Origin: Obelidium mucronatum
Lineage: Eukaryota > Chytridiomycota > Chytridiomycetes > Chytridiales > Chytriomycetaceae
Length of the DNA: 64,000 bases
Direction of reading: 5' to 3'
Assembly: GCA_025765595.1 (NCBI GenBank)
Contig: JAIVFH010000006.1
Location: forward strand, 62,001 to 126,000
Both the position numbers and the translations under genes were made by a program. The notes beneath the pieces are model-generated. The model ran no database searches, was not told the DNA's origin, and was given only the letters and a program-made list of their open reading frames with translations. Positions 45,033 through 55,951 of the stretch are shown here, piece by piece (positions within the stretch are counted from its first letter, which is position 1; every line of letters starts with the position of its first letter).

Positions 45033-45491
45033 ATGTCGCACCAACACCAACACCAACAGGTGCTGCGCGGCCTCAACGCGTACACGGCGCGGCAGCTGAC
45101 GGCGAATGCGACGCGCGACGGCGGGGCGGCGCGCGCGGCTTTGGTCGGCCAGCGGCTGCTTGGCGTTGCGCTCGCCGTGGGCGCCGCCGACCGGTGCCGC
45201 GCGCACGCCGCCGCCGCCGTGTTTGCCGCGAACGACCTGCCGCGCCTGCGCGCCGCCGTCGCCGCCGCCGCCGCCGCCCCCGTGCGCTTCAGCGCCGTGC
45301 CGATCGGCCCGGACGAGCCGAGCCAGGCGTCGCGTCTGGACCTGGTGCTGCGTGCGTGTCTCCTTCTTTCTTTTTCTTCTTCTTTTGCTTATCGTCGGAT
45401 TCATGCAGGCGACAACTCGTCAAAGTCTGTGGATCTGTCAGACTGCAAAACAACTGCCGATATTCTCACGAAGCTCGATCAGTCAATATAA
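45033..45491 (+). CDS. Small Ala-rich protein, unknown
   Basis: Begins MSHQHQHQQVLRGLNAYTAR 30 bases after the SNU23 stop. Exon 1 (to about 45350) is very GC-rich and codes an Ala/Arg-rich helical protein; a GT..AG intron to about 45408 restores frame to RDNSSKSVDLSDCKTTADIL. Without splicing the frame also stays open to the same stop, so the intron is supported mostly by its poly-pyrimidine tract and by composition. About 135 residues, no signal peptide or known domain recognised. It could be a BLOC- or complex-type small helical subunit, but this is a guess. Convergent with RPB7. Confidence 0.6.
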   Translation: MSHQHQHQQVLRGLNAYTARQLTANATRDGGAARAALVGQRLLGVALAVGAADRCRAHAAAAVFAANDLPRLRAAVAAAAAAPVRFSAVPIGPDEPSQASRLDLVLRACLLLSFSSSFAYRRIHAGDNSSKSVDLSDCKTTADILTKLDQSI

Positions 45492-45643
45492 CAACCCCAA
45501 TCAATCGATCAAGTCCTATACAGTACAATAAACAACCTAACTTAATCAAGTTGTATCAATATGCCTGTCTTGTATTCTTTCTCATACTCAAGCATTGCTT
45601 TTTTTTTTTGTACACCCTCCCGAATAATTACTTTTCAATATTA

Positions 45644-46736
45644 CTAGTCTTGCTGTGGTCCAAGGAAATCTTCTTTGATCGTTCCAATTGCAAACTGAGA
45701 ATCCAGAACAGGATGTTTAACAATGATGTGTATGATGTGTGGAAAAAAAAACCACCCATCCTTACAATTTCTGTTGCGTCGACACGGGTTCCCAAAATAC
45801 GAATTCGAAGCGCTTCTCCCTTCTCAATTTTGATCAATTGCATATCCTAAAAAAGAAGCCACATGAGTCAATTCGCTTTGCCATCCAAAGAAAACGCAAC
45901 TTGAGTTTCTCCAGAGTAGTTTGGAGGATTTGAGTTTGCGTCAAACCGAAGGAATGGGGGAATAAGCTGGCATGAAGATTAGCGGATAAAAAAACTACCA
46001 CTAGCAATAAATTTACATGTGCTGACACGAATACTTGTAGTGGTCCAACATCAGCAAAGAATCCCATCTGGGACGTGGAAAGTAAATTCAAGGTTAGTAC
46101 ATGATTGACGCTTCATACGGACGTGATCCATGAAGTTTGAGAGCCCAGCTTCCTTTCTGATTGATGTTCTCTCATCTGATGATCCAGGAAAACAAACCAT
46201 CCATCAATTATTTTTAGTTCGCAGGAGGCAGAAGCGATGGCAAGTCCATATCTAGGAGGCATGGGGATTGTGTGGCCAGGCATACCCGATTCACAGTCGT
46301 CACAACTCCTTCCACCACTTGGCCTTTGAACGGCTTAAACACAATCGCCTTATATTTTATAAGAAACTCTGCGAATCCAGACGACGTTTGCAGCACCCCC
46401 TTCCCAATATCAACGATTTCAATGACGGCAATTATATATCCGAAAAGACCACTGCATGTTCCTTCGACTTCATCGTATAGACGCTTTTTGAGAGAATCGC
46501 GAAGCCGAGGCCCAAAATATTGAGGATGCAGTTGGATCGTGTGGGTTAGCTCTTTCTGTTTTTTTGTGGTAGAGGTGTTTAGTTGTTTTTTTAAATTCGA
46601 GACGCCACAGGATATCGCCGATGGACAGAGATGCGATTCCATCTTTCGCAGCAAAGCCCCGCTTATCCGGGCAGCGAGTGTGACAGCGAGAGGGCGAGAG
46701 GGAGTGCGAGGCGTTCCAGCATACCAAGAAAAGCAT
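45644..46736 (-). CDS. RPB7: DNA-directed RNA polymerase II subunit RPB7
   Basis: RPB7 with RPB4 forms the stalk of RNA polymerase II. A 12-base first exon (46736–46725, MLFL) joins over a roughly 150-base intron to KELTHTIQLHPQYFGPRL, which matches the family start MFFxxxLxxxIxLHPxYFGP. Next is the KLFxEVEGTC equivalent KRLYDEVEGTCSGLFGYIIAV, then KYKAIVFKPFKGQVVEGVVT (SHS2 end), GFFADVGPLQVFVSAH and the S1-like domain ending ALRIRILGTRVDATEI|FAIGTIKEDFLGPQQD. The last join uses an intron of about 70 bases whose read-through would give a different tail. About 175 residues, the usual size. Head-to-head with the cullin gene, 52 bases between starts. Confidence 0.93.
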
Positions 46737-46788
46737 TATTGAAAGCAAAAAAAAGTGCTATCCGAAACTTTTGTCTGAAAATACAATA
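46737..46788. promoter_or_regulatory. 52-bp divergent promoter RPB7/cullin
   Basis: Start codons at 46736 (minus) and 46789 (plus) leave 52 bases, A-rich with ATACAATA; no TATAAA box. Confidence 0.5.
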
Positions 46789-46885
46789 ATGTCTCTTCGA
46801 ACTAAACGTGTCGATTTCGAGTCAACGTGTGCCTCTTTCTTGGGTGTTGTTTCTATTCTGTTTGCCGCAAGTCATCAAGATACGG

Positions 46886-46936
<51 letters not shown>

Positions 46937-47796
46937 CAGGAGGTGGTGGGACAACCGCCACCACGGGCTTCATGGATCCTTTTCAACACGTGTACGATCT
47001 CTGCACTGCCTTTCCAAAACCATTCGATGATAAGTTGTTTGATGCCACCGCTTCATTCCTGGTCCAACACGTCCGACTCGCCTCTGAGGTAATTTGTTTT
47101 GTTTTTGCGTGGTTCCTCCATCTCTCTCTCTCCTTCTGAGCCGGCCACACCGCTCTCCATATTCTATCATTCCTTATTATAATTCAACCATTATATATAA
47201 TATGACCACCACCAACAACAACAACAAAAAACAAAAGCGCATTCTCGATCACGATGATATAGTATCGGCATACTCAAAGGAATGGAAACACTATCGAATG
47301 GCCGCCGCTTACCTTGACAAAATTTGCGAATACCTCAACAAGATGATTCTGAAAAAGAGGATGCCGAATACGCTGTCGAATACAGCTGGGATTGGAAGTC
47401 TGTCGGGTGTCCGGAGGTATGGAGGTATGGCTGGATCTGCTGCTGCTGCTGCTGGAGCAGGCACGAAAATGGTGATTGATAAGGGAGCCGCTGGAAGCGC
47501 CATCAAGTTTGAGAAGCAGAAAATTGAATCAGTTGAGAGTCTTTATACCCCCCACCCCCCCCCTTTTTTTGTTAATTGCTTTTATTTTTTTACTTCAAGT
47601 TGGCCTACTTTATCTGGCGAGAATTCGTCCTGAACGACATTAAGCGAGCTCACTCAAACCGGCTTTTGGCTCAAGTTTTTGAATTGGTCCAACAGGATCG
47701 CGATGGCACGCCATCTGTTGGCGGTGTGATTATCCATACTGTTGAGTCATTCGGTACGGCATCGAACGTGTTTGTGGCTGGAAAAACTGATCTCGG

Positions 47797-47831
<35 letters not shown>

Positions 47832-48598
47832 ACACACACACACACACACACACACACAGTTCAAGTAAACGAGTACATGCCACAGAAACTCCAATATTAC
47901 ATTGAAGAATATGAACAAAGCTACCTGGATTCAACCAAATCGTATTATACCGCCGAATCCAACATGTTGCTTTCCACGCTTGACATATCGGCATACATGA
48001 AAAAAGTTACTTTACGATTGGAAGAAGAAGATTCACGGTGTTCTCGATTTTGTCACCAAACTTCACATGAGAAGGTGATGAAGGAGTGTGAGTCCCAGTA
48101 TATCGCGGCCCACCAGAAACGAATCCATTCGGAATTTGAAGGCATGCTTAAACACGAGAAATTGGACGGTAACGAAAGCCAGCCTGTGAAACTCTGTCTG
48201 ACCTTAAAGATGTCATTCAATTTTTTTTTTTAATTTTTCCAAGATGCGAAATTGGCCTATCTTTTGATGTCGAGGATTCCGAATGGGATAATGCCAATGC
48301 TGGACATTCTACAAGCGCATATCGTATCTTTAGGACGAGATATCGTGGAAAGACTGCGGGGATCTGCTCAAAAAGTGCGTTGATTTTACAGTCTTTGATA
48401 TGAGTGTTGTTGATTATTTTTGAGTAGGACCCGAGAGACTTTATTGCCGCTTTGATGGAGTTGCATACAAAATATTATGACATTTGTCTCAAATATTTGG
48501 AGAACAATGGATCTTTTGGGGCTGCTATGGATAAAGTTTGTTGCTTGTTTTTTATGTTTTTGTTTTTCTTTTTTTTTCATTTTTTAAAACCAACCACA

Positions 48599-48636
<38 letters not shown>

Positions 48637-50290
48637 AAGGCTTTCCGAACAATTGTCAACGAATCATACGAAAACGCATCTCAAAACTTCCCCGAACTTC
48701 TTTCCCGTTATTGTGACGGCATACTGAAAAAGTCAACCAAATCAGTGTACAGCGAACAGGAGTTGGAAGATAAAATCAGTCGTGTTATTGTCTTGTTCAA
48801 GTATCTTAATGAGAAGGATGTCTTTCAAAAGTTTTATTCGCGTATGCTTGCGAAACGGTTGATTTATGGGTTGTCTACGTCGGATGATATGGAAATGACT
48901 TTGATTTCTGGGTTGAAGGTGTGTGTGTGTGTGTGTGTGTAGTACTTGATGGATCTTACAACATTTTTTTTTGATCAGGCTGTTTGCGGGGTTGAGTATA
49001 CCACAAAACTACAGAGGATGTTTACAGACATTACTTTGAGTAACGACTTGAATAAGAGATTCTCAACAACTTTGGAGCGTAATTCCGTGGATCTTGGAGG
49101 TAGTCATGGATTTCCTTGTTTTGGATTGATTGATTTTTTTTTTTTTGGATGAAATCTCTAATCTTGGGACAACGTTGTTGCGGTTTAAGTGGATTTCTCA
49201 ATCTTTGTTTTGACACAAGGATCATGGCCTTTAACTGGATCTAACCTGCCATTTCAAGTTCCGGACGAGGTATGTGTATATGAAAAAAAAGAGAACTCAC
49301 TGACGCAAGCCTATCATGAATTAAATTCTGAATTTACTTGCTCTTTGGTAGTTGGAAAAGAGTGTCACGCGATTTACAGAATTTTACATGGGAAACCATA
49401 ATGGACGAAAACTGACTTGGATGTATCATCTGTGCAAGGGTACTTGTTTTTTTTTTTTTTTTTTTTTTTTCGTAAGATAATGACTCATTTTTATAAATGA
49501 ATATTAATGATTCAGCTGATGTTCGATTGACTTACCTGGACAAAAAGTACGAATTGAATGTCTCGTTGCACCAACTAGGGCTGTTACTCCTGTTCAATAA
49601 AACCGAGAAAATGAAAGTTATCGACTTGGCGAATGAATCGAAACTTTCTGTCGAAGATATTCGGCGAACCGTCAAGGTGATTGATTTTTTTTCTGATAAT
49701 TGGGGGGTCCCCTTTTATACTCCTCGTGTTGTGCATCTGCTTGTTATTGAAGAAAATTTTTCTGATCGTAAATATTAGGCGCTTGTGGATCTTGAAGTCT
49801 TGGTTTCTTCAGATAAGTCTTTGACTGAGTCGGCTGAAATTTCAGTTAACTTTAAGTTCTCAAAGTAATGTCAAGTTCTCCGTGATTGCTTGCTTCCCTC
49901 TCCAATACTTAACTAATTACTTTTTTCCAACAGCAAGCGTACAAAGTTAAAAGTAAGTGCGGCAACTCAAAGCGAAACTGTTGCACAAGAGAGCCAGGTT
50001 ACGAGAACTGCAGTGGATGAAGACCGGAAAATATTCTTGCAGGTATGTAATGCATAGATCACACAAAGAATGAAATAATTGACTTGCATCAATAGGCGAC
50101 TATTGTTCGAATACTCAAGTCGCGCAAAGTACTGGGTCATACGCAGTTGATTCAGGAGGTTATCGACCTTTCCAAGAGTCGATTCCTGCCTTCAGTACCG
50201 TTGATTAAAAAGGGGATCGAGCAACTGATCGAAAAGGGGTATATGGAGCGCAGCAAAGAGAGGAAGGACTTGTATACATATATTGCTTAG
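46789..50290 (+). CDS. CUL1: Cullin, CUL1 (SCF scaffold) type
   Basis: Cullins hold a RING/E2 at one end and a substrate adaptor at the other in ubiquitin ligases. The N-terminal exon begins [19 protein letters not shown], then an AGC repeat coding about 16 Ser, then [15 protein letters not shown]. Later exons carry [77 protein letters not shown] and [15 protein letters not shown], all of the cullin homology region and nearest to CUL1 (for example SPELLARYCD). The winged-helix end reads [20 protein letters not shown], holding the neddylation Lys, and finishes KDLYTYIA. Introns hold long homopolymers (C31-(AC)n, A35, T24) and a (GT)n donor at 48919. Exon edges near these tracts are uncertain; the first exon has weak family similarity. 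Confidence 0.9.
46888..46935 (+). repeat. Coding AGC trinucleotide repeat
   Basis: About 16 AGC units in the cullin first exon, read as poly-Ser; in other frames it would be poly-Gln or poly-Ala. Confidence 0.9.
47799..47858 (+). repeat. Poly-C tract plus (AC)n in a cullin intron
   Basis: C31 (47799–47829) runs straight into AAACACAC.. (to 47858) just before the exon coding [12 protein letters not shown]. Confidence 0.9.
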
Positions 50291-50508
50291 GAACGTGAAT
50301 GAGCATGACGTGAAACATGGATGAAACATTTTTTTACTGCCATTTTTTTTTGTCTCTTCTTTGGCATCTGGAACAGTCATCTGATCGTGCGACCCTTACC
50401 CGACGATTCCCACCGCACCCGTCAGGCACATTCACCCGACGCACCGCACCGCCGCGCCCTCGACTGTTATCGAACGCTTGCTTTGCCTGTTTGATCCAAA
50501 CCAATCCA

Positions 50509-53500
50509 ATGCAGCACGCACACCCGCCCCGCCCCGCCGCCGCCGCTGCTGCCGCCGCCGCGCGCGACTCGCGCAGTCCGACGGCGCCGCCGCCGCCCGC
50601 AGCGGCGCAGGCGGCCGGCCGCCACGCGGCGCTGACGCTGCAGCAGCAGCTGCACCAACAGCAGTTGCTGCACCACCACCAGCAGCAGCAGCAGCACGCC
50701 CTGGCCCTCGGTAAGCGCTGCTCTCGCCGCTTGCATTGCGCGCCCTAACCCGCCCCCCTAACCCGCCAGATCCGCGCGCCTCGCTGTCGCCCGGTCCGCT
50801 GCACCTGCATCACCAGCAGCAGCAGCAACAGCAGCAGTACCAACACGACGAAACGACAATGACCCCGCTGATGTCGACTATGTTTTTCGATGAATCGTCC
50901 GGAAGCGTGGATCCTATGGCCTTCTTTGGCGGAAACGACTTCTCGAACCAACAACAACAACAACAACAACCACACACGCACACGGCAATGACCCCTCCCT
51001 TTTCTGGAAGCCAGAATCTGGGGTCTCCGCTTGCGTCAGATTTTCCTATATTTCCCAATGTCGGCTTGAATCTGGGCTCTAGCTTTTCTGACAACGGTGG
51101 CAACATTAGTAATCTGATCAGGAACGGGGCTAACCAGCAGCAATTGAATCAAATGAATGATCTTCTGGTGCAGCAACAGCGATTGCAACAACAGCAACAA
51201 CAGCAACAGCAACAACAGCAACAAACGAATAGGGGTCAAATGGACGTCTCCTCGCGGATATCGCCTTTCTCAACCGCAATGCCTACTCCGACCGCCCCTC
51301 CTTCTGCTATTTCTTCGCTATCAGCGCAATTGAAAGGATCGTCGTCATCGGCTCCTCGGCCAACTTCGGCTCTATCACAGCAAATGCATCGCCAACAACC
51401 GTTTCTCAAGGCGTCTACAAACCCTGAAATCATGCTGACTGAAACCCGCGGTGCAATTAGTATGTCGGATGATTTACTTAATGACGAAATGCAAGACATT
51501 GGGTTTGGACATAGTCAGCAACATCAACAACAACACCAGAATCAACAACAACAGCTGCAACACCAGCATCAACAAGGAATCAACGACGCTCTTGGACGAA
51601 GGCGATCAGTTGCCTCCGCGGGATCATCTGTTACTTCTATATCCTCGACATTCGGTGGCAGAGCCGTTCTTGGAAGCAATCGGGCTCAAGAGAGTTTGTT
51701 TGGGGATACTGACATCTTGTCGCCAAATACAACTGAAGATGATTTATTTGGAGAGAGGTGAGTTTATCCTCTCTTTTTTTTTGACACATTTTGAATTGTT
51801 TCCCTTTTTTTTAGCACAACGTTTCAACAGGCCTTAAATCCTATAAATGGGTTCGGAAATTTGGCGCCCGTTAAGGTGGAAGGCTTTGCTCTTGGCTATG
51901 ATGGCGCATCGCAGCGAAACGACTCTTTGGACTTCCTGAACATTCCGATGAATAATACCAACCAAATGTCGAATTCGATGGCAACTAATATCCCTGGTCG
52001 CGTTGACTCGGAGCTGGGAACGAATTTTGGAATGAGTCTGCCACAACTTCAACCCAATTCGTACCAGTTCAATAGTTACAACGATTTTGGATTGGCTTAC
52101 AATAATGGAGGCCAACCACCTGCTTCAATGGCAAGCAGTGTCAACAAACAGTTTCAAGATTTGTTTTTATCTTCCTCTCTCCCTCGTGCCGATTCCTTCT
52201 ACTCTTCTTCTGTACCTAATAATGTATTTTTCGGGGGTATTGCAACTGCTGGAACAAATATGAATAGTCAGGCTGGTTCTGCTCATAGCTTGAGCCAGTT
52301 TTTGCCAGGATCGTTTGGTTCGGAAAGCGGTTTCAACTTGTTGCAACAACGGCAACAACATCAACAACAACAGCAACAACAACAACAACTAGGACCGCAA
52401 CAATTGAGTGGCTCCTTAGGAGGACTTCCGCCGCATATGATTTTCTCGAAGCAACAACCTAGTCGTCGTACACCATCTAACACGGTGCTTGAGGAAGATG
52501 AGGATGGAAAAAGCATGAGTAGCAGTGTTGGTGGAGGTATTGAAGACGGCGAAGGATACAACAGCAACGACTCTGAAGATGTGAACTCAATGTTCCCCTC
52601 GTCATCATCGCTGCCAACAAGCACAACACGGAAGCAGCATCGGGGTTCAATTCTCCATCGCCAACTTCATACAGGTGCCGCAACCTCTCCGAATAGCACC
52701 GGTACACCCAGCGGTCTTGGTGGGCAACCGCCGCAACGGAACTCTTTTACGGCTGAGTCTCGATTACTTCATCAACCCAAGCTGTCTGTGGGTAGTGTTG
52801 GTAGCAATGGAATGAGCGGTCGTGGATCACATTTCAATCTATCACCTCATCAAAGGAAACGTCGGAACAGTGCGAGTACTTCGTTTGATATCTCCAGTAT
52901 CGCTGCGGGAGACTCTCGATTATCCAGCTCATTGAAAAATGCATCTATTGTACACAATGTAGATACATTTTCTGATATGGGGGGAGTTGAGGGGATTGCA
53001 GGTGACGATGAATTTGCAATAACCGACCGTAGTGGTGCCGATGTGGATTTGTTTAATAATTCGGGGTTGGGATTAGGGGTGAGGGAGTCTATGAGCTCAA
53101 GTGCGCCTGCTGCTTCCTTGATGCTTTCGGGAAGCAATGCGTTGCCCACAATGAAAGGGAAATCATTGCTCTCTGGAGCGAGTAGCGGAGCGTCTTCAAA
53201 TGCATCCCTCCCTTCACTGGGTACAAGCCCGGCTTTGCCGAATGGGGGAATGATGTCAATGGTGAATAGTGGAGATGGTGGGGCAGGTGGTCGGAGTCGA
53301 GAATTTCTGTGTAGTGTATGTCAAAAACCTTTCATGAGGAGACAGGACTTGCGTCGGCATGAGCAAACTCACCTGGGCATCAAGGCGTATACTTGCCCAT
53401 TGGGCTGTGGGACCAACTTTAGTCGTAGTGATGCGCTGCAACGGTAACTCCCAGTATTTTTTTTCTCCTTCTCCTTACGTTACTTACATTTTTTTGGCAG

Positions 53501-53528
53501 GCATTTGAAAGCAAGGCGGTGTCAGTAA
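50509..53528 (+). CDS. Gln-rich C2H2 zinc-finger transcription factor
   Basis: Exon 1 (50509 to about 50711) is GC-rich and codes Ala, Pro, His and Gln runs. It joins over a 58-base intron to DPRASLSPGPL; exon 2 ends at about 51761, exon 3 runs about 51815–53445, and a final exon codes HLKARRCQ up to 53528. The body is an activator-like low-complexity protein with many Gln runs, LxxL-poor Ser/Gly regions and acidic patches (LEEDEDGKSM). The C-terminus has two fingers: FLCSVCQKPFMRRQDLRRHEQTH (CX2CX12HX3H) and TCPLGCGTNFSRSDALQRHL..RRC (CX3CX12HX5C). The SRSDALQRH helix is typical of fungal C2H2 regulators of the Crz1/Msn2-like kind. About 980 residues; target genes unknown. Confidence 0.85.
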
Positions 53529-53651
53529 AAGGGATCTAACATTTGGTCTTAATTTCAGGCTTTTATGTGGTACTTAATAAACAAACAAATAGCAAGATTG
53601 GTTTTTTTTTGACATGCCAAATTGCATGGTCCGATGTTTTTTTTGTAAAAA

Positions 53652-55701
53652 ATGACAACCGCCAACACCAAGAAGACCCCCCAGAAGGCTGGATCTTTAC
53701 CAGTTCCTGAGTCGCGCAAGCGTCAAAAGCTTCCACCTGCTACAGACAAGGAGAAGTTTGAGGACTTCCTCGTGGACAACAGATGGCTTGCTGTCATTTT
53801 GCTTGTCTTGCCCTTGAACTACCTGTTTACTACTTACTGGGCTTTCAGAGACTACCGTAAGTAGCCTTGTCTCGTATTTTAAATTCGCATTGGCATGATC
53901 TGTCGAAGCTTGGATTATGTGTGTGTGCGTTTGCGTGTGGTAAGCAGTGTTCTGGTTACTGATCGCATTTTTGGTTAGTTGTTCGCACTGTCCTGAGTCC
54001 ATTCAGATCACACGACCGAACTGTTGCATACATTCAGCAGCAAATTCAAAAGTGGCGCGATTCTGGCTCCAAGAACTTCTTGTGTTCGAGACGTCCTGGT
54101 TTCATGCAGGTAAGCGATTTGTCATACGATTAACACATCCTTGTATTCTTATTTCTGCCGTAAGAAGTGTATTGACATCTGACTCCTTGCTTAGGTTACT
54201 CTTCGTGATGGTGTTTACAAGCACAAGGACAACTCTATCGACTTGCCATTGTATGACATTCTTGAATTGAACACTGAAAAGAGAACCGTCAAGGTCGAAC
54301 CAAGTGTTAACATTGGTCAATTGACCAGCTTCTTGATTCCAAAGGGATGGTGTATCCCAGTGATCCCTGAGGTTTGTAATTGTCAAATTTTTTTTTTTTA
54401 ACAATATGGCTCGATTATTAAAAAATACGAATCGTTATCACAATCTCATCCAATAGTATGACGACTTGACTATGGGTGGTATGCTCAACGGATACGGTAT
54501 CGAAGGATCTTCCCACAAATACGGTCTTTTCAACGACATTATTGTCTCCATTGATATTATCGTTGGAACTGGAGAAGTTGTCCACTGTTCTCGTACCGAG
54601 AACCCAGACTTGTTCTATGCTCTTCCATGGAGTTACGGAGGTATTGGTTTCGCTGTCATGATTGAGCTTGAGATTATTCCTGTCAAGAAGTACTGTCGTC
54701 TTGTTTACGAACCAATGAGAACTGTTGATGACATGGTTAACCGTTTCACCGAACTTGCCGAATCTGCTACGCCACCAGAATGTACAGTTCATCTTTGTTT
54801 TTTCATGTGTTCTTCTGCTTACACTTTTGTTAAGACCTTGAGGGTATTCAATACGATTTCCACAACGGTATCCTTACTCACGGAGACTTTGCTGACGAAG
54901 TCGGAAAGGATGGTACTTACAACGCTATGGGAAGATGGTGGAAGCCATGGTTCCACAGACACGCCGAATTGCTGATGAAGAAGGACCACCCGACTGTTGA
55001 ATACATCCCCCTCCGTGACTACCTCCACAGACACACCCGTTCCTTGTACTGGGAAGGTGATTTGATTATCCCAATCGGTAACCACTGGCTCTTCCGTCAC
55101 ACGATCGGATGGTTGATGCCACCATCTGTTACATTCTTGAAGTTGACTCAAACCAAGTCTCAGCGTGACCACTACTTCCACAAGCACATTGCACAAGACT
55201 ACTTGCTTCCATTGACCAAGCTCAAGGAAGGTCTTGAATTGTCCCACCAATGTTACGAAGTCTACCCACTCTGGTTGTGCCCACACGCTGTTCTCAAGAC
55301 TTCCCCACAAGGTGCTCTTCGTGCCCCAATCAACAATGCCAAGATTGAGCAATACGTTGATATTGGTATTTGGGGTGTTCCTGGAGCTGTTGGTCGTCGT
55401 GAAGTTTACGATGCTCACGAAGCGAATCGCGAATATGAGACCTGGTTGCGTAACAACCGAGGATACCAGGCCATGTATGCGATTTCTGAAATGAATGCTG
55501 ATGAGTTCTACCAAATGTTTGACATGACGTTGTACAAGGTTTGAAACCCACTCTCTCAACTATATTTTCCTCTTTGTATTAAAAAAAAATTGTTCGTAGA
55601 ACGCCCGTAAGAAGTACAAGTCTGAAGGTGTCTTTATGGATGTCACTCAAAAGGTTTTGGTCAAGAAGGATAACTCTAAGGATTTCGCCACATTGCTCTG
55701 A
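53652..55701 (+). CDS. DHCR24: Delta(24)-sterol reductase (DHCR24-like)
   Basis: DHCR24 reduces the C24–C25 double bond of sterol side chains at the ER using FAD and NADPH. After a Lys/Pro-rich N-terminus there is a membrane segment WLAVILLVLPLNYLF. The FAD_binding_4 domain has KNFLCSRRPGFMQVTLR, PLYDILELN, VEPSVNIGQLTSFL, PEYDDLTMGGMLNGYGIEGS and SSHKYGLFNDI. Later come WYKPWF-like GRWWKPWFHRHAELL, EYIPLRDYLHRHTRSLYWE, GWLMPPSVTFLKLTQ and VYPLWLCPHAVL, matching human DHCR24 block by block. Introns lie after RDY, in RRPGFMQ, after PVIPE, after ATPPE and after MTLYK; the final exon ends DNSKDFATLL. About 540 residues. Some relatives (DWF1) act on the C24(28) bond, so the exact substrate is open. 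Confidence 0.95.
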
Positions 55702-55951
55702 TCTAATTGAGCTCCCTTTTTTTTTTTTGCCATATTCTCTCTTCTTTTTTCTTCAATCATTGCAAGAAATTTTGAAATAAAGTGAAACGCCGAAAACTGA
55801 TAGAAGAAAAGGAAACAATTTGTCTTTCATTTCGCAAAAACGTTTAAAAAAGAAATAAGAAAATTTGATAAGGAATCTTTCAACCTCTGTTTTTTTTGTC
55901 CAATTGTAGTGTATTAGTATAGGTTGATTGATAGGAATTAACAAATTTACT

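Noticed and set aside
44799..45404. Minus-strand 201-residue Arg/Leu-rich frame
   Set aside because: Antisense of the GC-rich SNU23 last exon and the next gene's first exon; no motif.
54819..55559. 246-residue minus-strand frame opposite DHCR24
   Set aside because: Antisense to a strongly conserved DHCR24 exon; its composition (VV, TT, QF runs) mirrors the sense codon bias.
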